DNA of 64,000 nt from Conchocele bisecta (GCA_029237695.1 CM055265.1:214288506-214352505); one strand, 5' to 3'; positions 30,641 through 40,856 are shown, numbered from the stretch's first letter. The notes: a model not told the origin generated them from the sequence alone. Numbers and translations: made by a program.

Positions 30641-31472
30641 ATGCCCACCCAGTAGGCACAACATGTTCTTTATAGGAATTGAATAAGTGTATAATTGTGT
30701 CACTATTCCACTAGTTCTAAAAATTACGAGTGTCCACTGACTGTACAGATATGATCATTAAGTAATATTTATTTTACTGGTAGTGACGCGCGGTGATATC
30801 AGGCTATTTTCATATGCAAATGAGACATGACATTTTTTAATTATTTATACTAATTAAATGTGTCATCTAAAAAAATAATATTTTCGACAGATTATAAAGT
30901 ATGATCATTGCACATCGAAAATTAAATGCAGAGAATAAATAGTAATGTCCGTTAACATTTTAAGGAAATACAGTTATCGCCCCTGATATCGGTGTGAAAA
31001 TTTACTTCTGATATGAAATGTATAATAATGTCAAAAAATATGTGGGGTAATGGTGAATAATTCCAGCACAAACATATTTACACAATTTCTGTCCAGAATT
31101 TATATCCCAGTAAACTCCATGCCGAACTACTTTCCATAACCGTGAGGCGCAGTTAAAATAATTTTTAAGAAAACGGAAAATAAACACATTTTCTTGATGA
31201 ATTTATTTCAAATGCTGGAATTATAAGGAATGAATGGCCTTTTTGTGGAATTTATCGGGTATATAAACTTGGAAAAGTCGCGGGAATACTGGACGAGGCC
31301 TTCCGGCCTTCGTCCAGTATTCCCGCGACTTTTCCAAGTTTATACCCCGATAAATTCCACAAAAATGCCATTCATTCCTATAATGAAATGTTTATTTTGC
31401 CAAACAATGTCTCAGATGTTGTCTCTGTTATTAAGAACATTTTGTGCCTACTGAGTGGGCATGCACCTTTAA
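30631..31472. mobile_element. MITE family H, full-length copy (842 bp)
   Basis: Ends TTAAAGGTACATGCCCACCC and GAGTGGGCATGCACCTTTAA, with AGTAGGCACAA and its inverse inside. Conserved blocks: TTCCACTAGTTCTAAAAATT, GATTATAAAGTATGATCATT, ATCGCCCCTGATATC. Contains a 150-bp near-perfect palindrome. TTAA ends as in families A, F and G. Confidence 0.85.
31227..31378. repeat. Long palindrome inside family H element
   Basis: Arms of about 73 nt: AGGAATGAATGGCCTTTTTG .. ACTGGACGAAGG-type centre .. CAAAAATGCCATTCATTCCT. The inner part (AACTTGGAAAAGTCGCGGGA / TCCCGCGACTTTTCCAAGTT) is perfect. Other family H copies shown here lack it, so it is probably a nested palindromic element. Confidence 0.85.
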
Positions 31473-31680
31473 ACTGCGGGAAACGTAAATTGTCGTCTGC
31501 TGTTGTTTTATATTTTGTCTTCTTTCTCAATTCTCAATAAAAATATGTTTTGACAGCACATTAAATCATTTTCATTGGAAATGATTTAAAGTGCTTTCAA
31601 AACATGTTTTTGATGAAAAGAAAACTGGAAAATAAAAATTAAACAGCATACGACAAATTTAATTTAATTCAATAATGTGG
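31469..31680. mobile_element. MITE family A copy abutting family H
   Basis: Shares the TTAA at 31469-31472 with the end of the family H element. TAAATTGTCGTCTGCTGTTG at the left, TTGACAGCACATTAAATCAT/AAATGATTTAAAGTGC in the centre, AGCATACGACAAATTTAATT at the right. Confidence 0.75.
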
Positions 31681-31684
31681 AGAA

Positions 31685-32132
31685 TGTTTTTGTTTGTTTG
31701 TTGGGGTTTAACGGCCTATCAACAGCTAAGGTCATTTAAGGCCGGGTCAATGGGTTTAGTACTAAATCCCATATATTACCTGTACAAGTGCATGTACATG
31801 TTCAAGTACATATACAAATGGGGGGAAAATACCAAAATCAGAACTGAATATTTACAATAACAAAACTATATATTCAGCTCTGAAATCAGAATAATCCGGA
31901 TCTGATGCCAGGTCCTCGCCACACCAGAATCACTTGGCCCCTCCCAAAAGCAGTAGGATCAGTAATAATCTTACTTCTTTTATAATGGGCAATAACCCAA
32001 TTCAACTCCAAGGTAACAAAAGAGCCAAAGATAAAAACGTACCTGAGGGCCAAACCAGGCAAATCGTGATTCCTATAAGGAGGAACCCCTACCGTTAATT
32101 TACGCTGTCTTGATCGCCCGACCACCACACAC
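31685..32132 (-). mobile_element. SINE-like element S1 with 14-bp target duplication
   Basis: Flanked by the exact repeat AATAATGTGGAGAA (31671-31684 and 32133-32146). The left edge is TTTGTTTGTTTG, i.e. a (CAAA)n tail on the minus strand, followed by GGGGTTTAACGGCC. A tail plus a 14-bp duplication indicates target-primed reverse transcription. A GGTTTGGCCCTC segment could be a decayed pol III B box; that is uncertain. Three relatives at 34117, 35710 and 49407. Confidence 0.8.
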
Positions 32133-32133
32133 A

Positions 32134-32257
32134 ATAATGTGGAGAAAGTATAAACGCCGGTCCCGGACCTTCTTTGACCGCGTGTTTGTGGACTTCAGCT
32201 GGGAGAAGGTCAGCTCATGACAACAAATGGTTGTAAGTCATGTAAATGTCGTATTTA
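32134..32257 (+). pseudogene. Second duplicate of the GTPase 3' end
   Basis: ATGTGGAGAA (matching exon 4 near VENV) is joined by a ~42-nt deletion to AAACGCCGGTCCCGGACCTT. It reads KRRSRTFFDRVF and then VDFSWEKVSS with a conserved stop (TGA at 32218), followed by UTR-like GTTGTAAGTCATGTAAATGT. The frame happens to be open from an ATG at 32137 (27 codons). No upstream exons accompany it, so I treat it as a pseudogene fragment. Confidence 0.8.
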
Positions 32258-32722
32258 TTAAAGGTACATGCCCACTCAGTAGACAAAATGACACATCATC
32301 AGACACATCATCAGACATTTCTGGCAAAATAAACATTCATTCACCTTTACCCCACATATTGATTGGCATTATTATACATTTTATATCAGACGTACATTTC
32401 CACACTGATATCAGGGGCGATAACCATGTTTCCTTGAAATGTAAAACGGACATTAGTATTTATTCTCTGTATTTATTTTTTGATGTACAATGATCATACT
32501 TTATAATCTGTCGTAAATATTAGTTTTTCAGGTGACGTATTTAATTAGTATAAATAATTAAAAAATAGAATGCCTCATTTTTGCATATGAAAATAGCCTG
32601 ATACCACAGCGCGTCACTATCAGTAAAATAAACATTACTAAATGATTATATCGTAATTTTTAGAACTGGTGGAATAGTGACAGAAGTATACGCTTATTTA
32701 ATTCCTATAAAGAACATGTTGT
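32258..32722. mobile_element. MITE family H, copy truncated at right
   Basis: Left TTAAAGGTACATGCCCACTC, then inverted orientation of the conserved blocks (CACACTGATATCAGGGGCGA, AATGATCATACTTTATAATC). It ends at AATTCCTATAAAGAACATGT, where family K begins. It follows the GTPase 3'-end duplicate just as another H copy follows the duplicate at 30548. Confidence 0.75.
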
Positions 32723-33095
32723 CAGGCCCGTACGCAGGAATTATTTTAGGGGGGTGCGTTATCGATGGCGCGAAGGGCTAAACATTGTTTTTGCACATCC
32801 ACGGACAGACCTTGGCAGATTAACCATATCAACCCTAAATAACTGGAATGAATTTTGATATGTTAATTTTTCAACCCATTCCAATCATCACAAAATGATT
32901 TTCAGACCAGTCCATTTGTGAACACAAGGTGTTTTTGTTCTCAAAATTATGAAAATTACTTGCAAAAAGTGCAGATCCTGACGGGGCTCATCTGGATCTA
33001 CACTTTTTGCCAATACCACTATACAGGCCTGTGGTGTTCAACGGGTTAAGGGGGGTGCGTACGCACCCGTCGCACCCCCTCTGCGTACGGGCCTG
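32723..33095. mobile_element. TIR element K (CAGGCCCGTACGCAG ends)
   Basis: CAGGCCCGTACGCAGGAATT with AGGGGGGTGCG at the left, and the inverse (CGCACCCCCTCTGCGTACGG, GCCTG) at the right. A family F element occupies most of the interior. Confidence 0.8.
32820..33049. mobile_element. MITE family F, copy (nested in K)
   Basis: TTAACCATATCAACCCTAAA at the left and GGTGTTCAACGGGTTAA at the right. Internal AACTGGAATGAATTTTGATA and AAGTGCAGATCCTGACGGGG match copy 48764-49012 in inverted orientation. Confidence 0.85.
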
Positions 33096-33239
33096 TGAGT
33101 GGCTGGGGCTTTCATCAGGGAAAGCGGGTCCTCAGAGAATAAAGGACAAGTCTGGTGTCAGAGGTGAATAGTATTTATAGTAAAAAGACAAACATGAAGT
33201 AGACAATAAAGTACATTCTGACTGAGAGTCGAGTCTGAT

Positions 33240-33408
33240 CAGTCACTCATTTAGCGGCTGTGCCTGGAAACATGGGGCCTTGTTAGAAGCATTACACGTT
33301 TCACTGACTGAATATTGAAAAGTGCAAACCCTGCCCCAATACGCAGGCTAATCTGAGTCTACACTGGTCAGAAATACCATAAGCCCCATTTCCCCACTCC
33401 CAGTTATA
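33240..33408. mobile_element. MITE family I, partial copy
   Basis: Contains GGCTGTGCCTGGAAACATGG at the left and ATACCATAAGCCCCATTTCC then CACTCCCAG at the right; internal sequence is shortened. Confidence 0.6.
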
Positions 33409-33965
33409 TGTGGCTGTGACTGGAGAAATGGATACACATGGGATTCTAAATATTGATCAAGTATCACACACCTGTAGCCTGTAACCTAGTTCACCAACAT
33501 TACAAAGTATACTTATCTAGCAAAGTATACTTATCTAGCAAAGTATACTTTGAGGGAGAAAGTTTCAATTTAAAGATAAATTTATTAATTTTTATTATAC
33601 TGAATTTATTACATTATCACAGCCATATTGGCTGTGATAATGTAATAAATTCAGTATAATAATTCTGCATACTTTTATTCATCAAATATATGCAGTTGTT
33701 TGTTCTATATGAAATAATGCATTTTGGGAAAAATAAATGATTACTCCCTCAAAGTATACTTTGCTAGATAAGTATACTTTGCAATTGTGATGAAATCGGC
33801 TACTGATAATGATCTATATCACACTCCTGTAGCCTGATAATGATCTACTAGTATATTGTTCGTTAGTAGAATGGCGGATGTTTCATTGATGGCTCCTGAT
33901 CAGACAGTCTAGATCTAGACTGGTTGTAAAGCCCATAAGACCCATTCCTCCAGTCACAATCATAT
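33409..33965. mobile_element. MITE family I, split by a family E insertion
   Basis: TGTGGCTGTGACTGGAGAAA at 33412; the matching right end is CCATAAGACCCATTCCTCCA then GTCACA near 33958. Between them lies a complete family E element. Confidence 0.7.
33481..33803. mobile_element. MITE family E, copy 4 (nested)
   Basis: AAGTATACTTATCTAGCAA occurs twice in tandem at 33508-33547. The hairpin TTATCACAGCCA/TGGCTGTGATAA and right end GATGAAATCGGCTAC are intact. Confidence 0.85.
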
Positions 33966-34050
33966 TTGGAGATGGGACCTCCGTTTCACGTTTCACTAGA
34001 AAACCATTGGGATGGCAATACAATGAAAGCATTTAAAGACGATGTGCAGG

Positions 34051-34765
34051 GTATATGTGGCTGTGACTGGAGAAATGAGGATTATTGGATTTGTAATCCG
34101 TGTAGCTCCTGATCAATTGTTTGTTTGTTTGTTTGTTTGTTGGGGGTTTAACGGCCTATCAGCAGCTAAGGTAATTTAAAGCCGGGTCAATGGGTTTAGT
34201 ACTAAATCCCATATATTACCTGTACAAGTACATGTACATGTTCAAATACATGTACAAATGGGGGGGGGGAATCCCAAAATCAGAACTGAATATTTACAAT
34301 AAAAGAAACTATATACTCAGCCCTGAAATCAGAATAATCCTGATCTGATGCCAGGTCCTCGCCACACCAGAATCACTTGGCCCCCTCCTAAAAGCAATAG
34401 GATCAGTAATAATCTTACTACTTTTATAATGGGCAATAACCCAATTCAACTCCCAGGTAACAAAAGAGCCAAAGATAAAAACGTACCCGAGGGCCAAACC
34501 AGGCAAATCGTGATTCCTATAAGGAGGAACCCTTACCGTTAATTTACCCTTCAAGTGCTCCCGACCAACCACCCACAGCTCCTGATCAAATAGCACACTC
34601 CTGTAGCCTGATAACGATGGATATTCCTTGCTAGAAGCATAGCGGGTGCTTTATTAATGCAATGGCAAACAGTGCAGATCCTGTTCAGACTGCGCGGATG
34701 TGCAGGCTGATCTGGATCTATACTTGTCGTAACACCAATAAGCCATTTTTCTGCAGTCACAGTCA
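34051..34765. mobile_element. MITE family I, split by a SINE-like insertion
   Basis: TGTGGCTGTGACTGGAGAAA at 34054 and the inverse end GCCATTTTTCTGCAGTCACA near 34763. The element is interrupted at 34117-34576 by S2. Confidence 0.8.
34117..34576 (-). mobile_element. SINE-like element S2 with 13-bp target duplication
   Basis: Flanked by exact AGCTCCTGATCAA (34104-34116 and 34577-34589), which is ordinary family I sequence, so the empty site can be reconstructed. Left edge TTGTTTGTTTGTTTGTTTGT is a (CAAA)n tail on the minus strand. Interior closely matches S1 (GGCCTATCAGCAGCTAAGGT, AATAGGATCAGTAATAATCT, AAGGAGGAACCC). Confidence 0.88.
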
Positions 34766-34795
34766 GATATTAGGTCCCAGTCTAGTCATGTCATA

Positions 34796-35042
34796 TTAAC
34801 TATTTGCATGCTGGGAAACTTGTGGGCTATAAATAGTTCAAAACTAGCGGGAAAAAATCATCATATTTTCTTGTATTTCTCCCCGTAAATATCATGAATA
34901 TGTCTTGGAATTTCATTAGAATTGAGTCCTGAGGACTCAATTCTAATGAAATTTCAAGACATATTTACAGAGAGAAATAAAACATACACTCCTTTTAAAT
35001 TTGTTTGGTGGATATTTTCGCCGCTAGCATGCAAAGAGTTAA
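34796..35042. mobile_element. MITE family G, copy 1 (TTAA ends)
   Basis: TTAACTATTTGCATGCTGGG at the left and GCTAGCATGCAAAGAGTTAA at the right. The central hairpin is GAATTGAGTCCTGAGGACTC with AATTC, extended by TGTCTTGGAATTTCAT and its inverse. Confidence 0.9.
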
Positions 35043-35063
35043 TAATACAGAAAATGTGCATAC

Positions 35064-35281
35064 AGTGAACCCTCTCTAAACCGGACACCCTGGGATGTCC
35101 CCCAGGTGTCCGGCTTAGAGGTTCCACTGTATATCACACATTTGATCATTCTGAGACATAGTTGTGTGCTATGCGATCACGAACAGACATTCTCACCTGA
35201 GATAAATGACCAAGAAACTCATCAAAAATTAGATCACAGGTGTTTTCTTGGTGTCCGTTTTAGAGAAGTTCCACTGTATAT
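35064..35281. mobile_element. MITE family D, copy
   Basis: ACAGTGAACCCTCTCTAAAC then CGGACACC; GGTGTCCGGCTTAGAGGTTC; and right GTCCGTTTTAGAGAAGTTCC with ACTGTATA. Internal TTTGATCATTCTGAGACATA. Confidence 0.75.
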
Positions 35282-35315
35282 TGTACAGCAAGTGGCCATA
35301 AATGGGGAATCAAGA

Positions 35316-35550
35316 TGGCCAACACAATATGGTTTGACGCTTATGGGATTTGCAACCAGTGTAGATCCAGATCAGCCTGCGCATCTGTGCAGTTTGATCA
35401 GGATCTACACTGGTCGCCATTCCATCAATGAAAGACCTGTTATGCTGCTAACAAGCAATCTAGCTCACTATCAGGCTACATGCGTGTGCTATTTGATCAG
35501 GAGCTACACTGGTCACAAATTCCATAAGACCCATTTCTCCAGCCACAATT
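35316..35550. mobile_element. MITE family I, copy
   Basis: TTATGGGATTTGCAACCAGT, GATCAGCCTGCGCATCTGTG with its inverse, GAAAGACCTGTTATGCTGCT, and right TTCCATAAGACCCATTTCTC with CAGCCACA. The left outermost end is missing. Confidence 0.75.
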
Positions 35551-35709
35551 ATGCAGCGTATTTCTACTCTTGAAGTGAACATTCTCTATTTGTTCGGAGC
35601 CCGCTGTTGGCAGCCATCTTGATTCCTCACTTATGGCCACTAGCTGGTATTTATCGATACATTTATTGAGCATGTTGGGTGGTTTCAATTTCATTATGGA
35701 TATGATTTA

Positions 35710-36098
35710 ATGGTGTGTAACGGCCTGTCAACATCTAAGGTCAGTTTAGGTTGGGTTAAAGGGGTAGAATCCCATATGTTACCTGTTGTGATTGTGGGTA
35801 TATCCCAAAATCGGAACTGAATATTTATAAAAAAAAATAAATTCAGCCCTGAAATTAGAAAAACCGACCTGTGCCAGGTCCTCACCACATCAGAGTCACT
35901 TAGCCCCACTCACCAAAAGTAATAGGATTATTACCAATCTTATTACATGTACTTAAATAATGGGAATAACCTGATTTAACTCTCACTACCACAACGTCAA
36001 AAATGTACATGAGGGTCAAACCAGGGATATCTGGATTCTGGTAAGGATGAATCCCACCGTTAAATGTACCATTCACATGCTCCCAACCAACCAACACC
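35710..36098 (-). mobile_element. SINE-like element S3 (diverged)
   Basis: TGTAACGGCCTGTCAACATC, CAGCCCTGAAATTAGAAAAA, TGCCAGGTCCTCACCACATC and AAGGATGAATCCCACCG parallel S1 and S2 at lower identity. No clean target duplication is visible. Confidence 0.7.
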
Positions 36099-36314
36099 CC
36101 CCCCCCAAAAATAAAATTGGAACAACAGTGGCTAGTGTAGATAGGTGTGTGATTTATGGACTTTCTGAGTTTAAAAAGCTTTAAACAGTGGCATAGTCAG
36201 GTTCTCACTGAGGGGAGTGTGAATCGTGAATTCGAAAGGGGAGCATCCTTCTCCTGCAAAGATTTATATGTTCAATGTCCTTGAATATACAGCTTGCAAA
36301 GCTATACAGCTATA
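36099..36314. other. Spacer, no gene recognised
   Basis: Short poly-C tract at about 36097-36106, then unique-looking sequence. Confidence 0.4.
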
Positions 36315-36487
36315 CTGTACAAGACGGGAAATGAATACATGTATTGCCATCTGTTGTTTGTTTTCCATAAATAGCTTATTTCTCAACAAAAACTAGTTTT
36401 GACAGCACATTCTCATCTGCTGACAAAACATGTTTTTATTATGAAAAATAGAATATAAACCCACAAATGACGGATAAATACAATATG
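36315..36487. mobile_element. MITE family A, eroded copy
   Basis: CGGGAAATGAATACATGTAT, GCCATCTGTTGTTTG, TTTGACAGCACATTCTCATC and CTGACAAAACATGTTTTTAT correspond to family A; both termini are diverged. Confidence 0.5.
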
Positions 36488-36679
36488 AATATTTCAGTAT
36501 AGAACAGTAAACACAGTAATGGATATACAATTACATACAGCAACATGACTATACATCATCGTTACAAAAGTTGACTTGTGTGCATGTAAAACGATTATCA
36601 CATAATAAAACGTTGTGCATTCACACAATAGTTGGCATTATGTTATTAGTGTTTCCTCCAGCCTTTACCATGGTGTTGT

Positions 36680-37985
36680 GTCATGCCCAAAGTTGGTGAA
36701 ACCATTCATAACCTTGTTTAAACAATGCCCAAATTTGGTGAAACCATTCATAACTTTGGTTAAACAATGCTCAAATTTGGTGAAACCATTCAAAATTTTG
36801 GTTAAACAATTCCCAAATTTGGTGAAACCATTCATAACTTTGGTTAAACAATGCCCAAATTTGGTGAAATCATACATAACTTTGAATGAACCATGCCTAA
36901 CTTTGGTCGAACCATGCCCTAATTTAATTGAACCATTCACAACTTTGATCGAACCATGCCCTAATTTGAATGAACCATTCACAACTTTAATCAAACCATG
37001 CCCTAATTTGAATGAACCATTCACAACTTTGATCGAACCATGCCCTAATTTGAATGAACCATTCACAACTTTGATCAAACCATGCCCTAATTTGAATGAA
37101 CCATTCACAACTTTGGTCGAACCATGCCCTAATTTGAATGAACCATTCACAACTTTGATCAAAACATGCCCTAATTTGAATGAACCATTCAAAACTTTGA
37201 TCAAACCATGCCCTAATTTGAATGAACCATTCACAACTTTGGTCGAATCATGCCCTACGTTGAATGAACCATTCACAACTTTGATCGAACCATGCCCTAA
37301 TTTGAATAAACCATTCACAACTTTGGTCGAACCATGCCCTAATTTGAATAAACCATTCACAACTTTGGTCGAACCATGCCCTAATTTGAATAAACCATTC
37401 ACAACTTTGGTCGAACCATGCCCTAATTTGAATAAACCATTCACAACTTTGGTCGAACCATGCCCTAATTTGAATAAACCATTCACAACTTTGGTCGAAC
37501 CATGCCCTAATTTGAATAAACCATTCACAACTTTGGTCGAACCATGCTCTAATTTGAATAAACCATTCACAACTTTGGTCGAACCATGCCCTACTTTGAA
37601 TGAACCATTCACAACTTTGGTCGAACCATGCTCTAATTTGAATAAACCATTCACAACTTTGGTCGAACCATGCCCTAATTTGAATAAACCATTCACAACT
37701 TTGGTCGAACCATGCCCTAATTTGAACCATTCACGACTTTGGTAGAACCATGCTCTAATTTGAACCATTCACGACTTTGGTCGAACATGTCCAAATTTGA
37801 ACAATTCACAACTTTGGTCGAACCATGCCCTAATTTGAACTATTCACAACTTGGTAGAACTATGCTCAAATTTGAACAATTCACAACTTTGGTTCGAAGC
37901 ATGCCCTAATTTGAATGAACCATTCACAACTTTGGTTAGACCATGCCCAAATTTGAACAATTCACAACTTTGATTGAACCATGCC
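36680..37985. repeat. 42-bp minisatellite, about 31 copies, open on both strands
   Basis: Unit CCATGCCCTAATTTGAATGA then ACCATTCACAACTTTGGTCG, length 42 = 14 codons, so any stop-free frame stays open: one + frame repeats EPCPNLNEPFTTLI for 376 codons, and two antisense frames are also open. There is no sign of codon constraint (several frames open at once, no signal peptide or splice support). Units are uniform in the centre and degrade to both sides, including off-length units after 37720. I treat it as non-coding. Confidence 0.9.
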
Positions 37986-38253
37986 AAACCATGCTGCCCA
38001 AAAAATGTAAAATAAAAAATTGTTCATGATAATTCTAGCATAACTGTAAACATACTGTAAACATAAAATAAAGTGTCTATAAATTGGTAACAGCTTGCTA
38101 TGATGATGTAACTGACACGTAAAATAGTAGAAATGTTGTTCAACTTCAAACACTCGGCAGCCACATATATATTCATTAGAAATGTTTCTCCAAATCTAAC
38201 TCAAACAGTATAGACACTGATCAGACTGACCTGGGGCTACACTGGTTACAAAC
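37986..38253. other. No gene recognised
   Basis: AT-rich spacer downstream of the minisatellite. Confidence 0.4.
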
Positions 38254-38477
38254 TGAATATGTGGCTGTGACTGGAGAAAATTGCGACCAGTGTAGATCCA
38301 GATCAGCCTGTGCATCCGCACAGTCTGATCAGGATCTACACTGTTCGCCATTCCATCAATGTAACATCTGTCATGCTTCTAACAAGCAATGTAGACCGTT
38401 ATCAAACTACAGGAATAAATATTTGATCAGGAGCTACAGTAGTCACAAATCCCATAAGCCCCATTTCTTCAGTCACA
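38254..38477. mobile_element. MITE family I, copy
   Basis: TGTGGCTGTGACTGGAGAAA at 38260; CCAGATCAGCCTGTGCATCC; and right CACAAATCCCATAAGCCCCA, TTTCTTCAGTCACAG. Confidence 0.85.
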
Positions 38478-38686
38478 GCAAAATATGACCATTTTTCTCC
38501 TATCAACTTACATATGAGCAATCCACCAAGCAGAACTTATCTCTTGTGCATAACATATATGGATGTAAACAACAATACATAATAGTTTTGATTCAATATA
38601 TATTGGCTAAAACACTAGATGCATACTTTTTTAAAAACAGTACTTGTACACGTAAATGAAAAGGTAAAATACTGATATAATATATT

Positions 38687-38916
38687 GGGGGCCGTTTCAC
38701 TGAACTACGTACGACTAAAATGTTCGTAAGTGCAAAATTATGATAGTCTGTAAATTTCACATTAACATTGTTTTCATGTAAACAATTACAGGATTGACAT
38801 TTATTGAACATAGGCTATGTTCAATAAATGTAAATCCATCAATTAAAATTTCCAGACGATCCTAATTTTGCACTTACGAACATTTTAGTCGTATGAAGTT
38901 TAGTGAAACAGCCCCC
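38687..38916. mobile_element. MITE family B, copy
   Basis: GGGGGCCGTTTCACTGAACT with CGTACGACTAAAATGTTCG; centre TTATTGAACATAGG/CTATGTTCAATAA; right ACATTTTAGTCGTATGAAGT, TTAGTGAAAC, AGCCCCC. Confidence 0.9.
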
Positions 38917-39049
38917 AGATACCCATGGTAAAAGAAATGTTATTCTCTACATAAAATCATGTACTGTAACCCCGGTATCCGGACAGAACCAACCCCCTTG
39001 GACAAAATACCCTCAACCTAAAAATGACTACATGGACATAACCCCCTCA

Positions 39050-39175
39050 ATCGTTTTATCAGGTTGGACAAAACACCCTCAATGTTTTTTTCAGGGTGGA
39101 CGAAACCCCCTCAATCGTTTTCTCAGGGTGGACGAAACCCCCTCAATCGTTTTCTCAGGGTGGACAAAACACCCT
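39050..39175. repeat. ~32-bp minisatellite, four to five units
   Basis: Unit CCCTCAATCGTTTTCTCAGG then GTGGACGAAACC. Two central units are identical, the outer ones carry ACAAAACA variants. A looser related segment (GACAAAATACCCTC) precedes it at 39000. Confidence 0.85.
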
Positions 39176-39306
39176 CATACTTTAGACATAGTTTTTATTT
39201 AAATAAAACATATTCATTTTTGTTTTCTACATGTCTAAAACAGTATAGTATGCCATGTTATTGCCAAGTCAACCACCTGCTGCTAGAACAATTGAACAGG
39301 TGACCA

Positions 39307-39588
39307 GTAGCCGATTTAATCAAAATTGCAAAGTATACTTTTCTAGCAAAGTATACTTTGAGGGAGTAATCATTTACTTTTCCCAAAATGCATTATTTCA
39401 TACAGAACTAACTACTGCATATATTTGATGATTAGAAGTATGCAGAATTATTATACTGAATTTATTACATAATCACAGCCAAAATGGCTGTGATAATGTA
39501 ATAAATTCAGTATAATAAAAATTAATGATCATAAAATTGAAAATTTCTCTCTCAAAGTATACTTTGCAATGTTGATGAAATAGGCTAC
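39307..39588. mobile_element. MITE family E, copy 5
   Basis: GTAGCCGATTTAATCAAAAT left, AAAGTATACTTTGAGGGAGT, hairpin TAATCACAGCCA/TGGCTGTGATAA, right TTGATGAAATAGGCTAC. Confidence 0.85.
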
Positions 39589-39890
39589 AGAGACACCATT
39601 GGTCCCTGTTCTTAGTATTACCAAGAATACTCCCACCAAGTTTCACTTACACATGTATTCTGTACAGTTCTCACAATCTACTGATCAGCCCTCATACATG
39701 GATGTACCGTGTACCCCATTACCGTTGTTCTACGACTGGTGTATGGAACCTGTAATTATCAGATAATTAACAGCTAATTAAAAGGTAATCATTAAGCATG
39801 TACTGGTAGGTGTAATTACAAAAACATTTACAGAAAGAGCAAACCACTCATCCAAATTAACCAATTTTATACAAAATATGCTCTTTCATA
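39589..39890. other. No gene recognised
   Basis: Unique-looking spacer. Confidence 0.4.
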
Positions 39891-40336
39891 TGAGACACGC
39901 CATGGGATTTTGTATAATCGAACATTTGCGTAATTTCATTAACTCTTTGCATGCTGGGAAACTTGTGGGCTATAAATAGTTCAAAACTAGCGGACAAAAA
40001 TTCATCATATTTTCTTGTATTTATCCCCGTAAATATCATGAATATGTCTTGGAATTTCATTAGAATTGAGTCCTGAGATTTCAAGACATATTTACAGAGA
40101 GAAATAAAACATATACTCCCAATTCGTTCGCCGCTAGCATGCAAAGAGTTAAATACGTTTACAAAATTTACAATGTACTTCATAAATTAAGTCAAAAGTT
40201 GACAAAATGTTCAGAGTATTCCGCATGTACTCTGAAACTTTTGCCAACTTTTGACGCCATTTACAGAAAATTGTGTCAACGTATTTCATGAAATTACGCA
40301 GATGTCCGAAGGTACAAAATGGCATGGTGTGTCTCA
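39891..40336. mobile_element. MITE family C, split by a family G insertion
   Basis: TGAGACACGCCATGGGATTT at the left and GGCATGGTGTGTCTCA at the right. The left arm is interrupted after GCGTAATTTCA by a complete TTAA element and resumes ATACGTTTAC, exactly as in uninterrupted copies. Confidence 0.9.
39939..40152. mobile_element. MITE family G, copy 2 (nested, TTAA target duplication)
   Basis: TTAACTCTTTGCATGCTGGG to CTAGCATGCAAAGAGTTAA. The surrounding family C sequence reads TTCA-TTAA-ATAC without the insert, so TTAA was the target and is duplicated. About 30 bp of the central hairpin present in copy 1 is missing. Confidence 0.9.
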
Positions 40337-40856
40337 TATATGCTACATGCTGTAGTAAAGCACGGTAGTGTAGGAGACTTGTACCAAGTACTAATACAGG
40401 GTGAGGGATCACGTGGTTTCCAAATGGTGTGACGTCTGCTTGCAGAAGATTTGCTTTAATATCTATTGGAATGACAATGTTTTTATGAAACATAGCCCAG
40501 CAAATGCGGAACAGGTTGCCCTTTATTGTATAGTTTGCTCTCATCTCATAATTCTTCGTCAATGTACATACACATATGAGCATATGAATGTAGGAAATAA
40601 ATAATTCTTGATTCTTCATGAAAGTTATAAATTATTGTATACACAAGTCATTGTCTTTGGTATGCTATATATCATAAAAATCAGTCTGTTTGTTAGGAAC
40701 ATTTTAAAAACTAAAAGTAGTAAAAAAACTAAGGGTACCGGACCAATTAGAACTTTCAGCCGATCCGAGTTCTTAACAGTGGTTTGTGGTGCACATCACT
40801 GGCTCATGTAGTATGTTGGTTGTAGGTCTAATGTTATTGAAGATACAAGCTCTTAC
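40337..40856. other. No gene recognised
   Basis: Short open frames on both strands without motifs. Confidence 0.4.

Noticed and set aside
36615..37745. 376-codon + strand open frame (and long minus frames) as a repeat protein
   Set aside because: The 42-bp unit keeps every stop-free frame open; several frames on both strands are open at once and no codon-level constraint is visible.
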